In this document: positions 52,737 to 60,624 of the stretch, piece after piece
How positions within the stretch are numbered: position 1 is the stretch's first letter
How the letters are laid out: each line of letters starts with the position of its first letter
DNA from: Candidatus Thorarchaeota archaeon MP11T_1
GTDB lineage: Archaea; Asgardarchaeota; Thorarchaeia; Thorarchaeales; Thorarchaeaceae
DNA: 64,000 nucleotides
Direction of reading: 5' to 3'
Assembly: GCA_002825515.1 (NCBI GenBank)
Contig: PJET01000001.1
Coordinates: forward strand, 59,793-123,792
The notes under the pieces: generated by a model
The model's database searches: none
Seen by the model: only the letters and a program-made list of their open reading frames with translations
What the model was told of the DNA's origin: nothing
Made by a program: the position numbers and the translations under genes

Positions 52737-52779
52737 CAACGGTGAGTGACTTCTAGTCCAACTTCCACGAACTCGTGAT
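52737..52779 (-). pseudogene. Relic of an actin C-terminus
   Basis: Read on the minus strand this stretch encodes EFVEVGLEVTHRCI, against EFEEVGPEVIHRCI at the end of the intact actin (53914-55053). Over the 14 codons, 36 of 42 bases agree; differences include synonymous changes, as expected for a decayed coding copy. There is no stop directly after HRCI and no further upstream actin similarity is seen. Just beyond it lies a hairpin region, as behind the intact gene. It points to a duplication of actin, with the kinase gene at 52836 now between relic and gene. Confidence 0.75.
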
Positions 52780-52835
52780 TCTTGATGTTGCATTGTTCGC
52801 AATCATCTTATGTAGCACTACAAGAAAAACGGGAG

Positions 52836-53834
52836 ATGACCGAACGCTGGCTGCAGACCGCACTGGAAGAGACATCAATTCTCTACGGATTCCTAGTAGA
52901 CAAACTCGTGAAACTTGGGGGAGGATACGAGAATAAGATGCTCGGGTTTGATGCTACCGAAAATAGACTCGTCGTGCGGGTCACTCCACCAGGTCATAAG
53001 ACGCTGGCTGAAGTGAATGCGGAGATGAACTGGTTAGCATACCTGGCTGAGCATGATGCACCGGTTGTACGTGTGATCCCTTCTCAGAACGACAACCTCG
53101 TTGAAACAGTCGATACCGATGCAGGAACAATCTCGGTTGTATGCTTTGAATGGGCACCGGGTCATCTGATGACAAAAGAAGATTTCTCCCCAAAGCTTTT
53201 CCAGACATGGGGAGAAGCAGTAGGACTACTGCACAGACTCACAAAGGACTACAGACCACCATCAAAAACAACCGGACGAATACAGTGGTATGATGATGAA
53301 TATTTGTGCCGTTCACGGATTCCATCAAACCAGAACATGGTGCTTGAACGATTCGATGCACTTATAGAATACTTCAAGGATAAAACAACTTCACGGGACT
53401 CATTTGGACTAATTCATCAGGATGTCCACCATGCCAATCTGTTCCTGGATGGTAAACGACTTACTATCCTTGACTTTGATGATTGTGCGTACGGTTTCTT
53501 CGTCTTCGATATCGCCAACGCACTTGGATTTTCAATATGGGAGAAACCAGAGAATATGACTAATCGTGAGTTTGCGGACATCTATCTCAAGCACTTCATG
53601 ATTGGATATCAGAGAGAGAATCACTTGGACAAGTCGTGGGCGGAGGATTTGTCTAAAGCACTGAAATTGTTCGAGTTCATTCATTATATTGCACTAAACA
53701 TGGACCACGACTTAGCTGACAAGGGTTCCTTTGATGCACTTGATGAGAGAAGTAAGCAAATTCTGACCAAGTTAAGGAGGAATATTGAGAAAGACCTTTC
53801 TTTTATCGAGAGCACGTTTTGCCCCTACAGATGA
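52836..53834 (+). CDS. APH-type (choline-kinase/homoserine-kinase fold) phosphotransferase, copy 2
   Basis: 332 residues from ATG 52836 with GGGAG just before; the frame is open to 52782, where the extra N-terminus overlaps no feature. Catalytic loop SFGLIHQDVHHANLFLDGKR (HxDxxxxN) and Mg motif DFDDCAYGFFVFDIANALG match copy 1 at 47052. Family includes SrkA, homoserine kinase II and choline kinase; substrate unknown. Placed between the actin relic and the convergent intact actin gene. Confidence 0.85.
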   Translation: MTERWLQTALEETSILYGFLVDKLVKLGGGYENKMLGFDATENRLVVRVTPPGHKTLAEVNAEMNWLAYLAEHDAPVVRVIPSQNDNLVETVDTDAGTISVVCFEWAPGHLMTKEDFSPKLFQTWGEAVGLLHRLTKDYRPPSKTTGRIQWYDDEYLCRSRIPSNQNMVLERFDALIEYFKDKTTSRDSFGLIHQDVHHANLFLDGKRLTILDFDDCAYGFFVFDIANALGFSIWEKPENMTNREFADIYLKHFMIGYQRENHLDKSWAEDLSKALKLFEFIHYIALNMDHDLADKGSFDALDERSKQILTKLRRNIEKDLSFIESTFCPYR

Positions 53835-53874
53835 TAGATTTGTCTTTCTTAGTTCAGCAATTAAAACAAGAGAA

Positions 53875-53899
53875 CGAAGAGGGAAAGAATCCCTCTTCG
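53875..53899 (-). terminator. Stem-loop terminator after actin
   Basis: CGAAGAGGG (53875-53883), 7-base loop, CCCTCTTCG (53891-53899): perfect 9-bp stem 15 bases after the actin stop; on the minus strand it is followed by TTCTCTTGTTTT. A matching hairpin region sits behind the actin relic. Confidence 0.7.
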
Positions 53900-53913
53900 G
53901 AAACTAAAGCACA

Positions 53914-55053
53914 TTAGATACAACGGTGAATGACTTCCGGTCCGACTTCCTCGAACTCTTTTCGTGAGACCCACATCTTCTGGAAGGTCTTCAATGAGCC
54001 AAGAATGCTTCCACCAATCCAGACAGAGTACTGCCGCTCTGGAGGAGCAATGATTCGGACTTCGATGTTCTCCGGGACTAGTTCAGTGATCTCCTTGTGG
54101 AGTCGCTCCTTAAGTCCTGGGAACATTGTTGAGCCACCTGAGAGTACGATGTTGGCGTATAGGTCACGCCTTAAGTCGACATCACAGGCTTTGATTGACT
54201 CGACAATGTGGTCGTCGAGTGGCATTGTATCTAGACCAATGGCACTTGGGTTGAAGAACAGCTCGGGTGCTTGGAACCTCTCTGCACCAACAGTGATCAC
54301 CTCACCGTCTGGCAGCATGTAAGGCTTGTCAACACCAGCCTTGTCAGCGACTGTCCTCTCCCTCTCGGGATCGAGTGCTACGTAACATAGCTTCTCTTTG
54401 ACATCTCTAACAATTTCTTTCTCTGCACCGCTCACGAATGAGTAGCCTCTCTGACGGAGGAGTCTGCGCAGATACTCGGTAATGTCCCTACCAGCAAGGT
54501 CAATTCTTCGAATAGCGTGGTTGATTGAGAAGCCCTCATAGATTGGAACTATGTGGGTAACACCATCGCCTGAGTCAATGACCAGACCAGTGGTTCGGCC
54601 GGATGCATACAGTGAAAGCACTGCCTGTGTGGCAACGTACACTGCGGGCACACCGAAGTTATCAAACATGACTGATGCCATGCGCTCTCTGTTTTCTCTA
54701 GGATTGAATGGTGCCTCTGTGAGGAGCACCGGGTTCTCACTTGGGTCTACTTTCAAGTCATTATAGAACGTATAGCTCCATATTTTCTCAATAGCATCCC
54801 AGTCTTCTACGATTCCGTGAGAGATTGGATATACCAGACGGAGTACACCACGGAGGTTGATAGCCTCTTCACCAATATAGTAGTCACGTGTATAGTGGTC
54901 CACGTCAGTCATGATTGACTCGTAACGTGGGTAACCAATCAGTGTAGGCCAGACGCTGCGTGGCTGATCTTCGCCGGCGTAGCCGTTCTTGCTCAAACCA
55001 GTACCATTGTCAATGACAATTGGTTTTGCGCCAAGAAACTCGTCTTCAGCCAT
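53914..55053 (-). CDS. Actin (Asgard actin homologue)
   Basis: 379 residues, actin length. Nucleotide phosphate loop 1 is IVIDNGTGLSKNGYAGEDQP (12-31), loop 2 is VIDSGDGVTHIVPIYEGFSI, and the adenosine loop is LSGGSTMFPGLKERL; the C-terminus is VIHRCI, close to eukaryotic HRKCF. The DNase-loop is shorter and differs (ESIMTDVDHYTRDYYIGEEA). With the gelsolin at 31740, a regulated actin system. Filament formation by Asgard actins is established; for this protein it is inference. It has its own AT-rich upstream region and terminator. Confidence 0.97.
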   Translation of the reverse strand: MAEDEFLGAKPIVIDNGTGLSKNGYAGEDQPRSVWPTLIGYPRYESIMTDVDHYTRDYYIGEEAINLRGVLRLVYPISHGIVEDWDAIEKIWSYTFYNDLKVDPSENPVLLTEAPFNPRENRERMASVMFDNFGVPAVYVATQAVLSLYASGRTTGLVIDSGDGVTHIVPIYEGFSINHAIRRIDLAGRDITEYLRRLLRQRGYSFVSGAEKEIVRDVKEKLCYVALDPERERTVADKAGVDKPYMLPDGEVITVGAERFQAPELFFNPSAIGLDTMPLDDHIVESIKACDVDLRRDLYANIVLSGGSTMFPGLKERLHKEITELVPENIEVRIIAPPERQYSVWIGGSILGSLKTFQKMWVSRKEFEEVGPEVIHRCI

Positions 55054-55384
55054 TTTTTATCGGTCCTCGCTTAATGATTTGTTTGGACAAATCCAAAGAA
55101 AGATTCGCCAAGTTCAGAGTTTTTTGATACTCTGTTCTAACAATTCGTTAATTCAAATTCTATTTAAGGGTACGTCCGATAGGTAGGTAAATAATTTTAA
55201 TGTCTATCTAATAGATTCATAATGTATACAATATATGTATTTTGAAATATATATATCACGTCATTTATTGCATTATTTTGGGTCCAGAGGCTATTCTATT
55301 ATAGACCCCTATAATATCTTCGATAAGTATAAAAATAAACTACACCCAATTACTAGATAATATATCCGCAAATGGGGCTTATTG
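55054..55384. other. Divergent intergenic regulatory region, actin / 55385 gene
   Basis: 331 bases without a gene and with very high A+T. Minus-strand TATA candidate CCCTTAAATAG at 55160-55170 would start the actin transcript near 55137, a leader of about 85 bases. Plus-strand TATA GTATAAAAATAAAC at 55327-55340 would start the 55385 transcript near 55355. Between them lie AT-only runs (TACAATATATGTATTTTGAA; ATATATATATCACG) with possible operator palindromes. No RNA or ORF seen. Confidence 0.6.
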
Positions 55385-56167
55385 ATGCTTCGAAAGCCTA
55401 TAGAAGATATCATTCGTGAAGAGATCAAGACTGTCAGAGCTAGACGAGTCATTCTCGATCATCTGGAAAACGGACTTAAGACAGGAACTGAGCTTCGAGA
55501 AGCAATTAGAAGAGACATGCAGTCTCAAGAAGTGAAAAAAAAGGGGAAGACTCTTACAAAGAGGGAGGCTGAGAAGATCGAAGTTACGAGTCCAAAGCTC
55601 TACCATAATACGAGCAAGCTTGAGGAGCTTGGAATCATAATTAGTTGGAAACAATCTCAATACCGCCTTTTCGAATTAGACCCGAGAGCAATTCATCCTG
55701 TGCGTAGAGCATTGAGCATTTCAAAACCGTTATTGTATGTTACTTCACTAAGTAGACCTGAAGACCAATGGCCTTTCGTACAATGGTTATCGAATACAAC
55801 TCTTTTCAATCCAAGAAACCTACTAGTTTTTGTTGAAGCTCTGCATTGGAGTCGTGGAGTTTCACGTATAGGTGGCAGGTTTGTGCCGGATGATGCATTC
55901 CGAACTCTTACAACAGAGTGGATTCAGGTTCCGGATGGCATCACCGGTTCTGATGAAGAAAGAGAATATGGAAATCTTCAGGCAACCTATGAATTCATAG
56001 AAAATGCAATTCTCAATTATATTCAGAAGTTTAACATCATCTTTGACCTAACCTTGGGACCAACGCTCATTACTCTTGCAATGGCCAAACTTGCATATGA
56101 ATACTCAACCACTGCATTCCGTGTTTCGAAATATGATGTGAATGATGCTGAGGTCAGCTATTACTAA
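55385..56167 (+). CDS. Winged-helix protein with CARF-like C-terminal domain
   Basis: 260 residues from the ATG at 55385. Residues 1-95 are a winged helix (ARRVILDHLENGLKTGTELR to KLEELGIIISWKQSQYRLFE). The rest looks Rossmann-like: KPLLYVTSLSRPEDQWPFVQ, RNLLVFVEAL, and near the end FDLTLGPTLITLAMAKLAYE, reminiscent of the DxTGGTK-AMxLA segment of CARF domains that bind cyclic oligoadenylates. The match is by eye and weak. It is followed 12 bases later by the RNase III-like gene with an AAGGAG site, so one operon. Csa3-type regulators have the reverse domain order. Confidence 0.5.
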   Translation: MLRKPIEDIIREEIKTVRARRVILDHLENGLKTGTELREAIRRDMQSQEVKKKGKTLTKREAEKIEVTSPKLYHNTSKLEELGIIISWKQSQYRLFELDPRAIHPVRRALSISKPLLYVTSLSRPEDQWPFVQWLSNTTLFNPRNLLVFVEALHWSRGVSRIGGRFVPDDAFRTLTTEWIQVPDGITGSDEEREYGNLQATYEFIENAILNYIQKFNIIFDLTLGPTLITLAMAKLAYEYSTTAFRVSKYDVNDAEVSYY

Positions 56168-56179
56168 GGAGAAGATACT

Positions 56180-56878
56180 TTGAAACAAAGAGATCAAATT
56201 CCTGCACTCTCTTGGAAGCCAATTCATATTGAGGAAAAATTGAATCTGCTCTTCAAAAGAGTTCGAGCAACGCAGCGGGCAACTCCTGAAAACAATACGA
56301 GACTGTTGACTAAGATAGATAGATGGTTTCAAGATATGGACTACATCCAAAAATGTCTGGAGAGAATAAGAGAAGACCTTATACCGGACTTAGAGCGAAG
56401 ACTCGGTCTGGATTTTGTGAATTACGAACTAATACAGGTCGCAATGTTTCAACCAAGCACGAAGAATATCTTCTTGGAATTGGAAACGCAATATAGAGGA
56501 AGTGAGGAAGACCCTCTTGGAGAAGAAGGGTTTGCAATAATGACTAATCTTAGTGAGATGGCAAAAGTCCTAGCACTTGTAGGTGATGCAGTAATATCAT
56601 CAGCCGTCATCCAACATCTCTGGGAACCACATTTAGGTAATGCGGGTCAAATTACTCAGAGAAAGGCTGAGATTGTGAGCAATGAGAGTATGGCTAAACT
56701 CTGCGACATTTGGAAATTATACGAGAATCGTATTCATTTTGATCCAGACACACCAAGCAAGTCAGAGATTGAACACGATAAAGGAACACTTGTAGAAGCG
56801 ATTTATGGAATTATCTACATTGAACATGAGTACAAACGTGTTGTGAGTCTAGTTAACCATCTAATCAATACTCGGTGA
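56180..56878 (+). CDS. RNase III-fold protein with Mini-III-like active site
   Basis: 232 residues. RNase III domain from about 115: LALVGDAVISSAVIQHLW holds the catalytic Asp136; QITQRKAEIVSNESMAKLCD is the second signature; KGTLVEAIYGIIYI holds Glu206. Positions equivalent to E. coli Glu41 and Asp114 are Ala132 and Thr203. Bacterial Mini-III also lacks these two acidic residues at these places, so the enzyme may be active. No dsRBD follows; instead a 115-residue helical N-terminal extension. TTG start with AAGGAG; tail-to-tail with the HD gene, overlapping by 14 bases. Confidence 0.75.
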   Translation: MKQRDQIPALSWKPIHIEEKLNLLFKRVRATQRATPENNTRLLTKIDRWFQDMDYIQKCLERIREDLIPDLERRLGLDFVNYELIQVAMFQPSTKNIFLELETQYRGSEEDPLGEEGFAIMTNLSEMAKVLALVGDAVISSAVIQHLWEPHLGNAGQITQRKAEIVSNESMAKLCDIWKLYENRIHFDPDTPSKSEIEHDKGTLVEAIYGIIYIEHEYKRVVSLVNHLINTR

Positions 56879-58373
56879 GGTCATACTCGTCTTCTCTATG
56901 ATTGGGCGCATCAGAAACAGGGAAGGTCTTGTCAAACTGTTTGCGTACCTGTTCTGTAATCTTCGAGTCGGCGTAGACTCTAACTGATGGAATAGTATTT
57001 GCCTGCTGCTGTAAAATGTGCATTAATGGGCGACCTTCCTTGGTTTCATCGAGACTGACAATGTCGAAGCCCTTCTCACCACCTACAAGCAACGGGATTT
57101 TTCCAAGTGTTTTCTCTCCTAAAGGCGGAGAAACCACATCTATCACAACACTTCCTGGTTCATCAGAGATTTCATTCTCAGCATCGACTAGCTTCTTGAT
57201 GTCATGAAGCATTTCACGGAATACCTTTTGCGTAGCACTCTCAAATGACACCAATGGCCGAGATAACACTACTTTGAACAGTTTGCGATACCGTATTCGG
57301 GCTGCATACTCTCTCACGAAATCAATCTTGGACTCTTCTAACCATCGGAATAGGTCACCATCAGTCATTCGTGTAAAAAGTCCTATGCACTCGTTCTTCG
57401 TGAAGCCATCCTCCTGCATTCTGAAGTAGGTTGCTTTAGAGATCATTGCTTCAGCAAGTTTGACAGCATGATGAAGATAAAGGTCTGAGAACATCCAATT
57501 TCTACTTAGTATCAAAGCTTCTAAACTGTGGATTGCTTTCAACATGAAAGCGCGAATGTATCTACCCTCTCTTGTCCGTACCACACGATTGGTTAACATC
57601 ACCCTCTCAGCTGGAAAAATACCAAGTTGAACTCCACTGAAGTGGGCGTCTCGTATGAGGTAGTCTGTCTTATCAATGTCCAAAGGATGATCTAGGAACT
57701 CGGAAAGAAGGCTCACGACAGGGTCTTTCGTACTCCTTCGAAAGATGCTTACAATATCATTTGGTTCGATGTCATTCTGAGTAAGAACATCAGTAAGACT
57801 ACTATTCAGTATAAGATACTCACCAAGATCCAGGTGATCTAGACCAACCCATGAATCGAGCGCATATTCAATGGTATGACTGGTGGGGGGATGTCCAACA
57901 TCATGTAGCAAAGCTGCTGCCCTGAATAATTTTTGATGATACTCATCAAGCAGACGTGAGAACGGTACAAAACATGCAGTATCCAAGTCATCACAATAAT
58001 TTACAACGCGAATTGATTTCTGCGCAAGAAAATTTGTACCAATACAATGCTCGAATCTAGTGTGTGTGGCTCCTGGATAGACAAGATGAGCAGGTCCAAG
58101 TTGTCGGACATATCTGAGCCGAAGCATTTCCCAGGTGGAGATTATATCCAGTTCCCAAGGCTCAAGGAGAATGGCACCATGCACTGGGTCTTGAACAGCT
58201 TTCTGACGAGTATGTTTCTCACCCATGTGTATGAAACGGTTATGCTCCGAAATGGCATTCTGGATTTGCTCCCAGTTTTCTCCTTTCTGTTTACTGGCGG
58301 ATTCAATTTCAGACTCCCTAAACCCAGTCAAGCGTATTAGCTTAATCATTTCAATATTGAGAACGTCTGACAT
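56865..58373 (-). CDS. HD-domain phosphohydrolase (dNTPase/SAMHD1-like)
   Basis: 502 residues. HTRFEHCIGTNFLAQKS and AAALLHDVGHPPTSHTIEYA carry the H...HD metal site; LDIDKTDYLIRDAHFSGVQL supplies the distal Asp. This set is typical of the SAMHD1/dGTPase group. A TATA box (GCTTATATACAGG) lies about 35-45 bases upstream. Substrate unknown; dNTP hydrolysis is likely. Overlaps the RNase III gene at the 3' end by 14 bases. Confidence 0.88.
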   Translation of the reverse strand: MSDVLNIEMIKLIRLTGFRESEIESASKQKGENWEQIQNAISEHNRFIHMGEKHTRQKAVQDPVHGAILLEPWELDIISTWEMLRLRYVRQLGPAHLVYPGATHTRFEHCIGTNFLAQKSIRVVNYCDDLDTACFVPFSRLLDEYHQKLFRAAALLHDVGHPPTSHTIEYALDSWVGLDHLDLGEYLILNSSLTDVLTQNDIEPNDIVSIFRRSTKDPVVSLLSEFLDHPLDIDKTDYLIRDAHFSGVQLGIFPAERVMLTNRVVRTREGRYIRAFMLKAIHSLEALILSRNWMFSDLYLHHAVKLAEAMISKATYFRMQEDGFTKNECIGLFTRMTDGDLFRWLEESKIDFVREYAARIRYRKLFKVVLSRPLVSFESATQKVFREMLHDIKKLVDAENEISDEPGSVVIDVVSPPLGEKTLGKIPLLVGGEKGFDIVSLDETKEGRPLMHILQQQANTIPSVRVYADSKITEQVRKQFDKTFPVSDAPNHREDEYDLTEY

Positions 58374-58407
58374 AACCTAGAAGCCCCATTTGATTGAGTC
58401 CTAGCCT

Positions 58408-58416
58408 GTATATAAG
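58408..58416 (-). promoter_or_regulatory. TATA box of the HD phosphohydrolase gene
   Basis: Minus strand CTTATATAC, 35-43 bases before the start codon at 58373. Confidence 0.5.
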
Positions 58417-58433
58417 CCATAACAATTCTAAGA

Positions 58434-58979
58434 TTAACCCAACTCCCTCGACCTCTTTACGCGTTCTCTAGCCGCATTATACTCCAGTGTATTCTCAGAC
58501 TCCATTGCCCGACAGTATTCATTTGGCTGGCAGTACCCCCAGCGACGCATCAAATTACAGGATGTAGACCCTCTTGCTCTGTAGAAGGGAGATTCAATTA
58601 GGTTTGTTTTTGTCAGATAATTTGCCACAGTCTTGATGCTTTTCTTGGCAAATGCCAACCGGATGCATGGTGGTGCTCGCTCTACTGTCTTCCATTTTAT
58701 CAGTTTGAACAGCCGATACCAGAGAAGACATTTCTTTGCTACATACAGCAGATCACATTTTGAACAAGTCTTGATATTTATTGAGAGCTCACATAGTTCG
58801 TCACGACTCTGTTTTGTGAGACCTGAACCTCTCAGAAGGTGGAACTTGATTTGTGTAAATAGTTCAGGAGTGAAAGAACCAAACTCCTCAGTGAATTGTT
58901 TCAGTTCCTGATCAACTGTTTCTGGACTTGCTGCCCAAAGTGCATCATCAAATTTGGGATAGCTTCTTTGCTCGCTCAT
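58434..58979 (-). CDS. Primase-large-subunit-like [Fe-S] cysteine protein
   Basis: 181 residues from M at 58979. The C-terminal half has four cysteines in the PriL order: APPCIRLAFAKK (C105), STSCNLMRRWGYC (C141, C150), NEYC (C156), the arrangement that holds [4Fe-4S] in the primase large subunit. A second cysteine group lies earlier (C63, C72, C75, C84). It lacks the N-terminal part of PriL, so it is a shorter homologue or a distinct Fe-S protein. Not in an operon with a primase small subunit here. Confidence 0.5.
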   Translation of the reverse strand: MSEQRSYPKFDDALWAASPETVDQELKQFTEEFGSFTPELFTQIKFHLLRGSGLTKQSRDELCELSINIKTCSKCDLLYVAKKCLLWYRLFKLIKWKTVERAPPCIRLAFAKKSIKTVANYLTKTNLIESPFYRARGSTSCNLMRRWGYCQPNEYCRAMESENTLEYNAARERVKRSRELG

Positions 58980-59121
58980 ATCAAAATTACATCTGGTAAA
59001 GGTGGTCTTAAGCACATCAGTTCATGGTCTCTCAGATTCAGTAAATAATCGATTGACCTTGCTGGAACAAATTTTAATTGCCACGAATTCTCAAGCTTCT
59101 TCAACTTAGAGGACGCCCCAC

Positions 59122-60129
59122 ATGACCAAACTTGAAGTTATTTCAAAGGTACCCTTCAAAGAAGTCATCACGTCCGTTGAACTTGTCGATTTTTCATGCA
59201 ATGGAAGTGCAAACCCAGTAATATCTACCCTCAATGGAGACGTGATAGTCTATGAAATTGAGAAAGGTAGTAATGACCAATTCAATGAAATTAGCCGGGT
59301 TAGTGGACTACCTCCACTCGCTGCAATGGGAATTGGGGATGTTATTGGCAATGGCACACCGGATTTCGTCATCGGAGGACTAGACAATATTCTGCGAGTT
59401 CTTGTGAATATGGATGGTAATCTGAGAGTTGAGGCAACAACACCACTTGGTAGTCTACCAACTGCAGTAGTTGTACTTAATGTTCTTAGTGATGATAGAT
59501 CAGAGGTTGTAGTTGCCACAACAGATGGACACCTACGATGTTACGGTTGGTATGACGTGGCTTTAGACAAGCTTGCTGACAAAGTCTTGGAGCGGCCTAT
59601 TTTCTCAATACAGTCCTTATATAGTAAGGGACTCCCTTACAGTCGTTTTGTCTTTGGTGATGATACTGGCTATCTATTCGTTTATCAATACGCTGATGAC
59701 AGACTCCATGAAAGAACAAAAATCAGTGCGGGAGGAGAGATTGGTCTAGTATCTACTGGAGATATGACTCAAGATGGTAACTCTGAAATCTTGACTGTAT
59801 CGGATGGACGCAATCTTAGTTTGTTTGGCGTAGTGAAGGGGTCCTTGGAAAAGATAGATTCGGTAAAGGCTCCTAAACCAGTCACTTCAGTCAAAATAGG
59901 TAAGTTCTGGAATAATGGAAATGGGCAGATAGTGTCAAGTCACTCAAATTCCACTATTACGGTTCTTGGATTCGTTGGCAATAGAATAGTTGAGGATACA
60001 TCACTTAAAACCTCCAAAAAATCAACCGAGTCCCATATAGCTATAGGAGATATTGATGGTGATTCAAATCCAGAACTCGTCCAAGCTGTTGGTAATGACC
60101 TTTATTTGATAGATATTCTGGATGAGTGA
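59122..60129 (+). CDS. Cytosolic FG-GAP/beta-propeller-like protein
   Basis: 335 residues of repeated four-strand blades, e.g. IGDVIGNGTPDFVIGGLDN, STGDMTQDGNSEILTVSDGR and IGDIDGDSNPELVQAVGNDL, with acidic Ca-type loops (DxDxDxxxE) typical of FG-GAP/integrin-alpha propellers. No signal peptide is seen, so it is probably cytosolic, unlike most FG-GAP proteins. The repeats resemble propellers of BBS/IFT-type coat proteins in eukaryotes only in fold. Convergent with the 60136 gene. Confidence 0.7.
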   Translation: MTKLEVISKVPFKEVITSVELVDFSCNGSANPVISTLNGDVIVYEIEKGSNDQFNEISRVSGLPPLAAMGIGDVIGNGTPDFVIGGLDNILRVLVNMDGNLRVEATTPLGSLPTAVVVLNVLSDDRSEVVVATTDGHLRCYGWYDVALDKLADKVLERPIFSIQSLYSKGLPYSRFVFGDDTGYLFVYQYADDRLHERTKISAGGEIGLVSTGDMTQDGNSEILTVSDGRNLSLFGVVKGSLEKIDSVKAPKPVTSVKIGKFWNNGNGQIVSSHSNSTITVLGFVGNRIVEDTSLKTSKKSTESHIAIGDIDGDSNPELVQAVGNDLYLIDILDE

Positions 60130-60135
60130 TTGGCA

Positions 60136-60555
60136 CTAATCAAGAGTTGGCATGAAGATTTCATTTGGTTGAAGCACTTTCACTGTCTTCAGATTTGTCC
60201 TTGCTTCAATCTTAGAAACAACATTTTCCTCAATCCATGCTTTCACATTCGAGCGAGCATCCTCTATAGTTTCACCCTCACCATTCATGTCGAATCTAAT
60301 GAAGAGATGGTAGGGTTCCCTTTCTGTGAGGCCTTTTTTAATCATGGCCCAAAATGCCTTCGATCCTGCAGGTACATCAATCCTTCCGAGAATTTCTGAC
60401 CAAGCCTTGCCTTCTAGACGTTTCGAAACAATTGCTAAGTCTTTCAATTCTGGTAGTTCTTTCAAGGCGTCTAAGACTTTCTCACCAGTTTCTTTCGTAT
60501 CAGTTACCGTTTCGAATTCTGCGATAAGGTAATGATCTGCTCTGAAATTAGCCAT
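60136..60555 (-). CDS. Conserved-looking hypothetical protein
   Basis: 139 residues, alpha/beta pattern: ADHYLIAEFETVTDTKETGE, a KLL region with LPELKDLAIVSKRLEGKAWS, and HLFIRFDMNGEGETIEDARS. No family recognised. No signal peptide. Convergent with the beta-propeller gene, ends 6 bases after it. Confidence 0.55.
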   Translation of the reverse strand: MANFRADHYLIAEFETVTDTKETGEKVLDALKELPELKDLAIVSKRLEGKAWSEILGRIDVPAGSKAFWAMIKKGLTEREPYHLFIRFDMNGEGETIEDARSNVKAWIEENVVSKIEARTNLKTVKVLQPNEIFMPTLD

Positions 60556-60624
60556 GAATGAAACCTCAATATATTGAACTATGTGCGGCCTGATTGACTC
60601 GACTCTTAAGTATAATGGTCAATA

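Noticed and set aside
56180..56878. Idea that the RNase III-like protein is catalytically dead
   Set aside because: Bacterial Mini-III enzymes also have Ala and Thr at the same two positions, so loss of activity does not follow.
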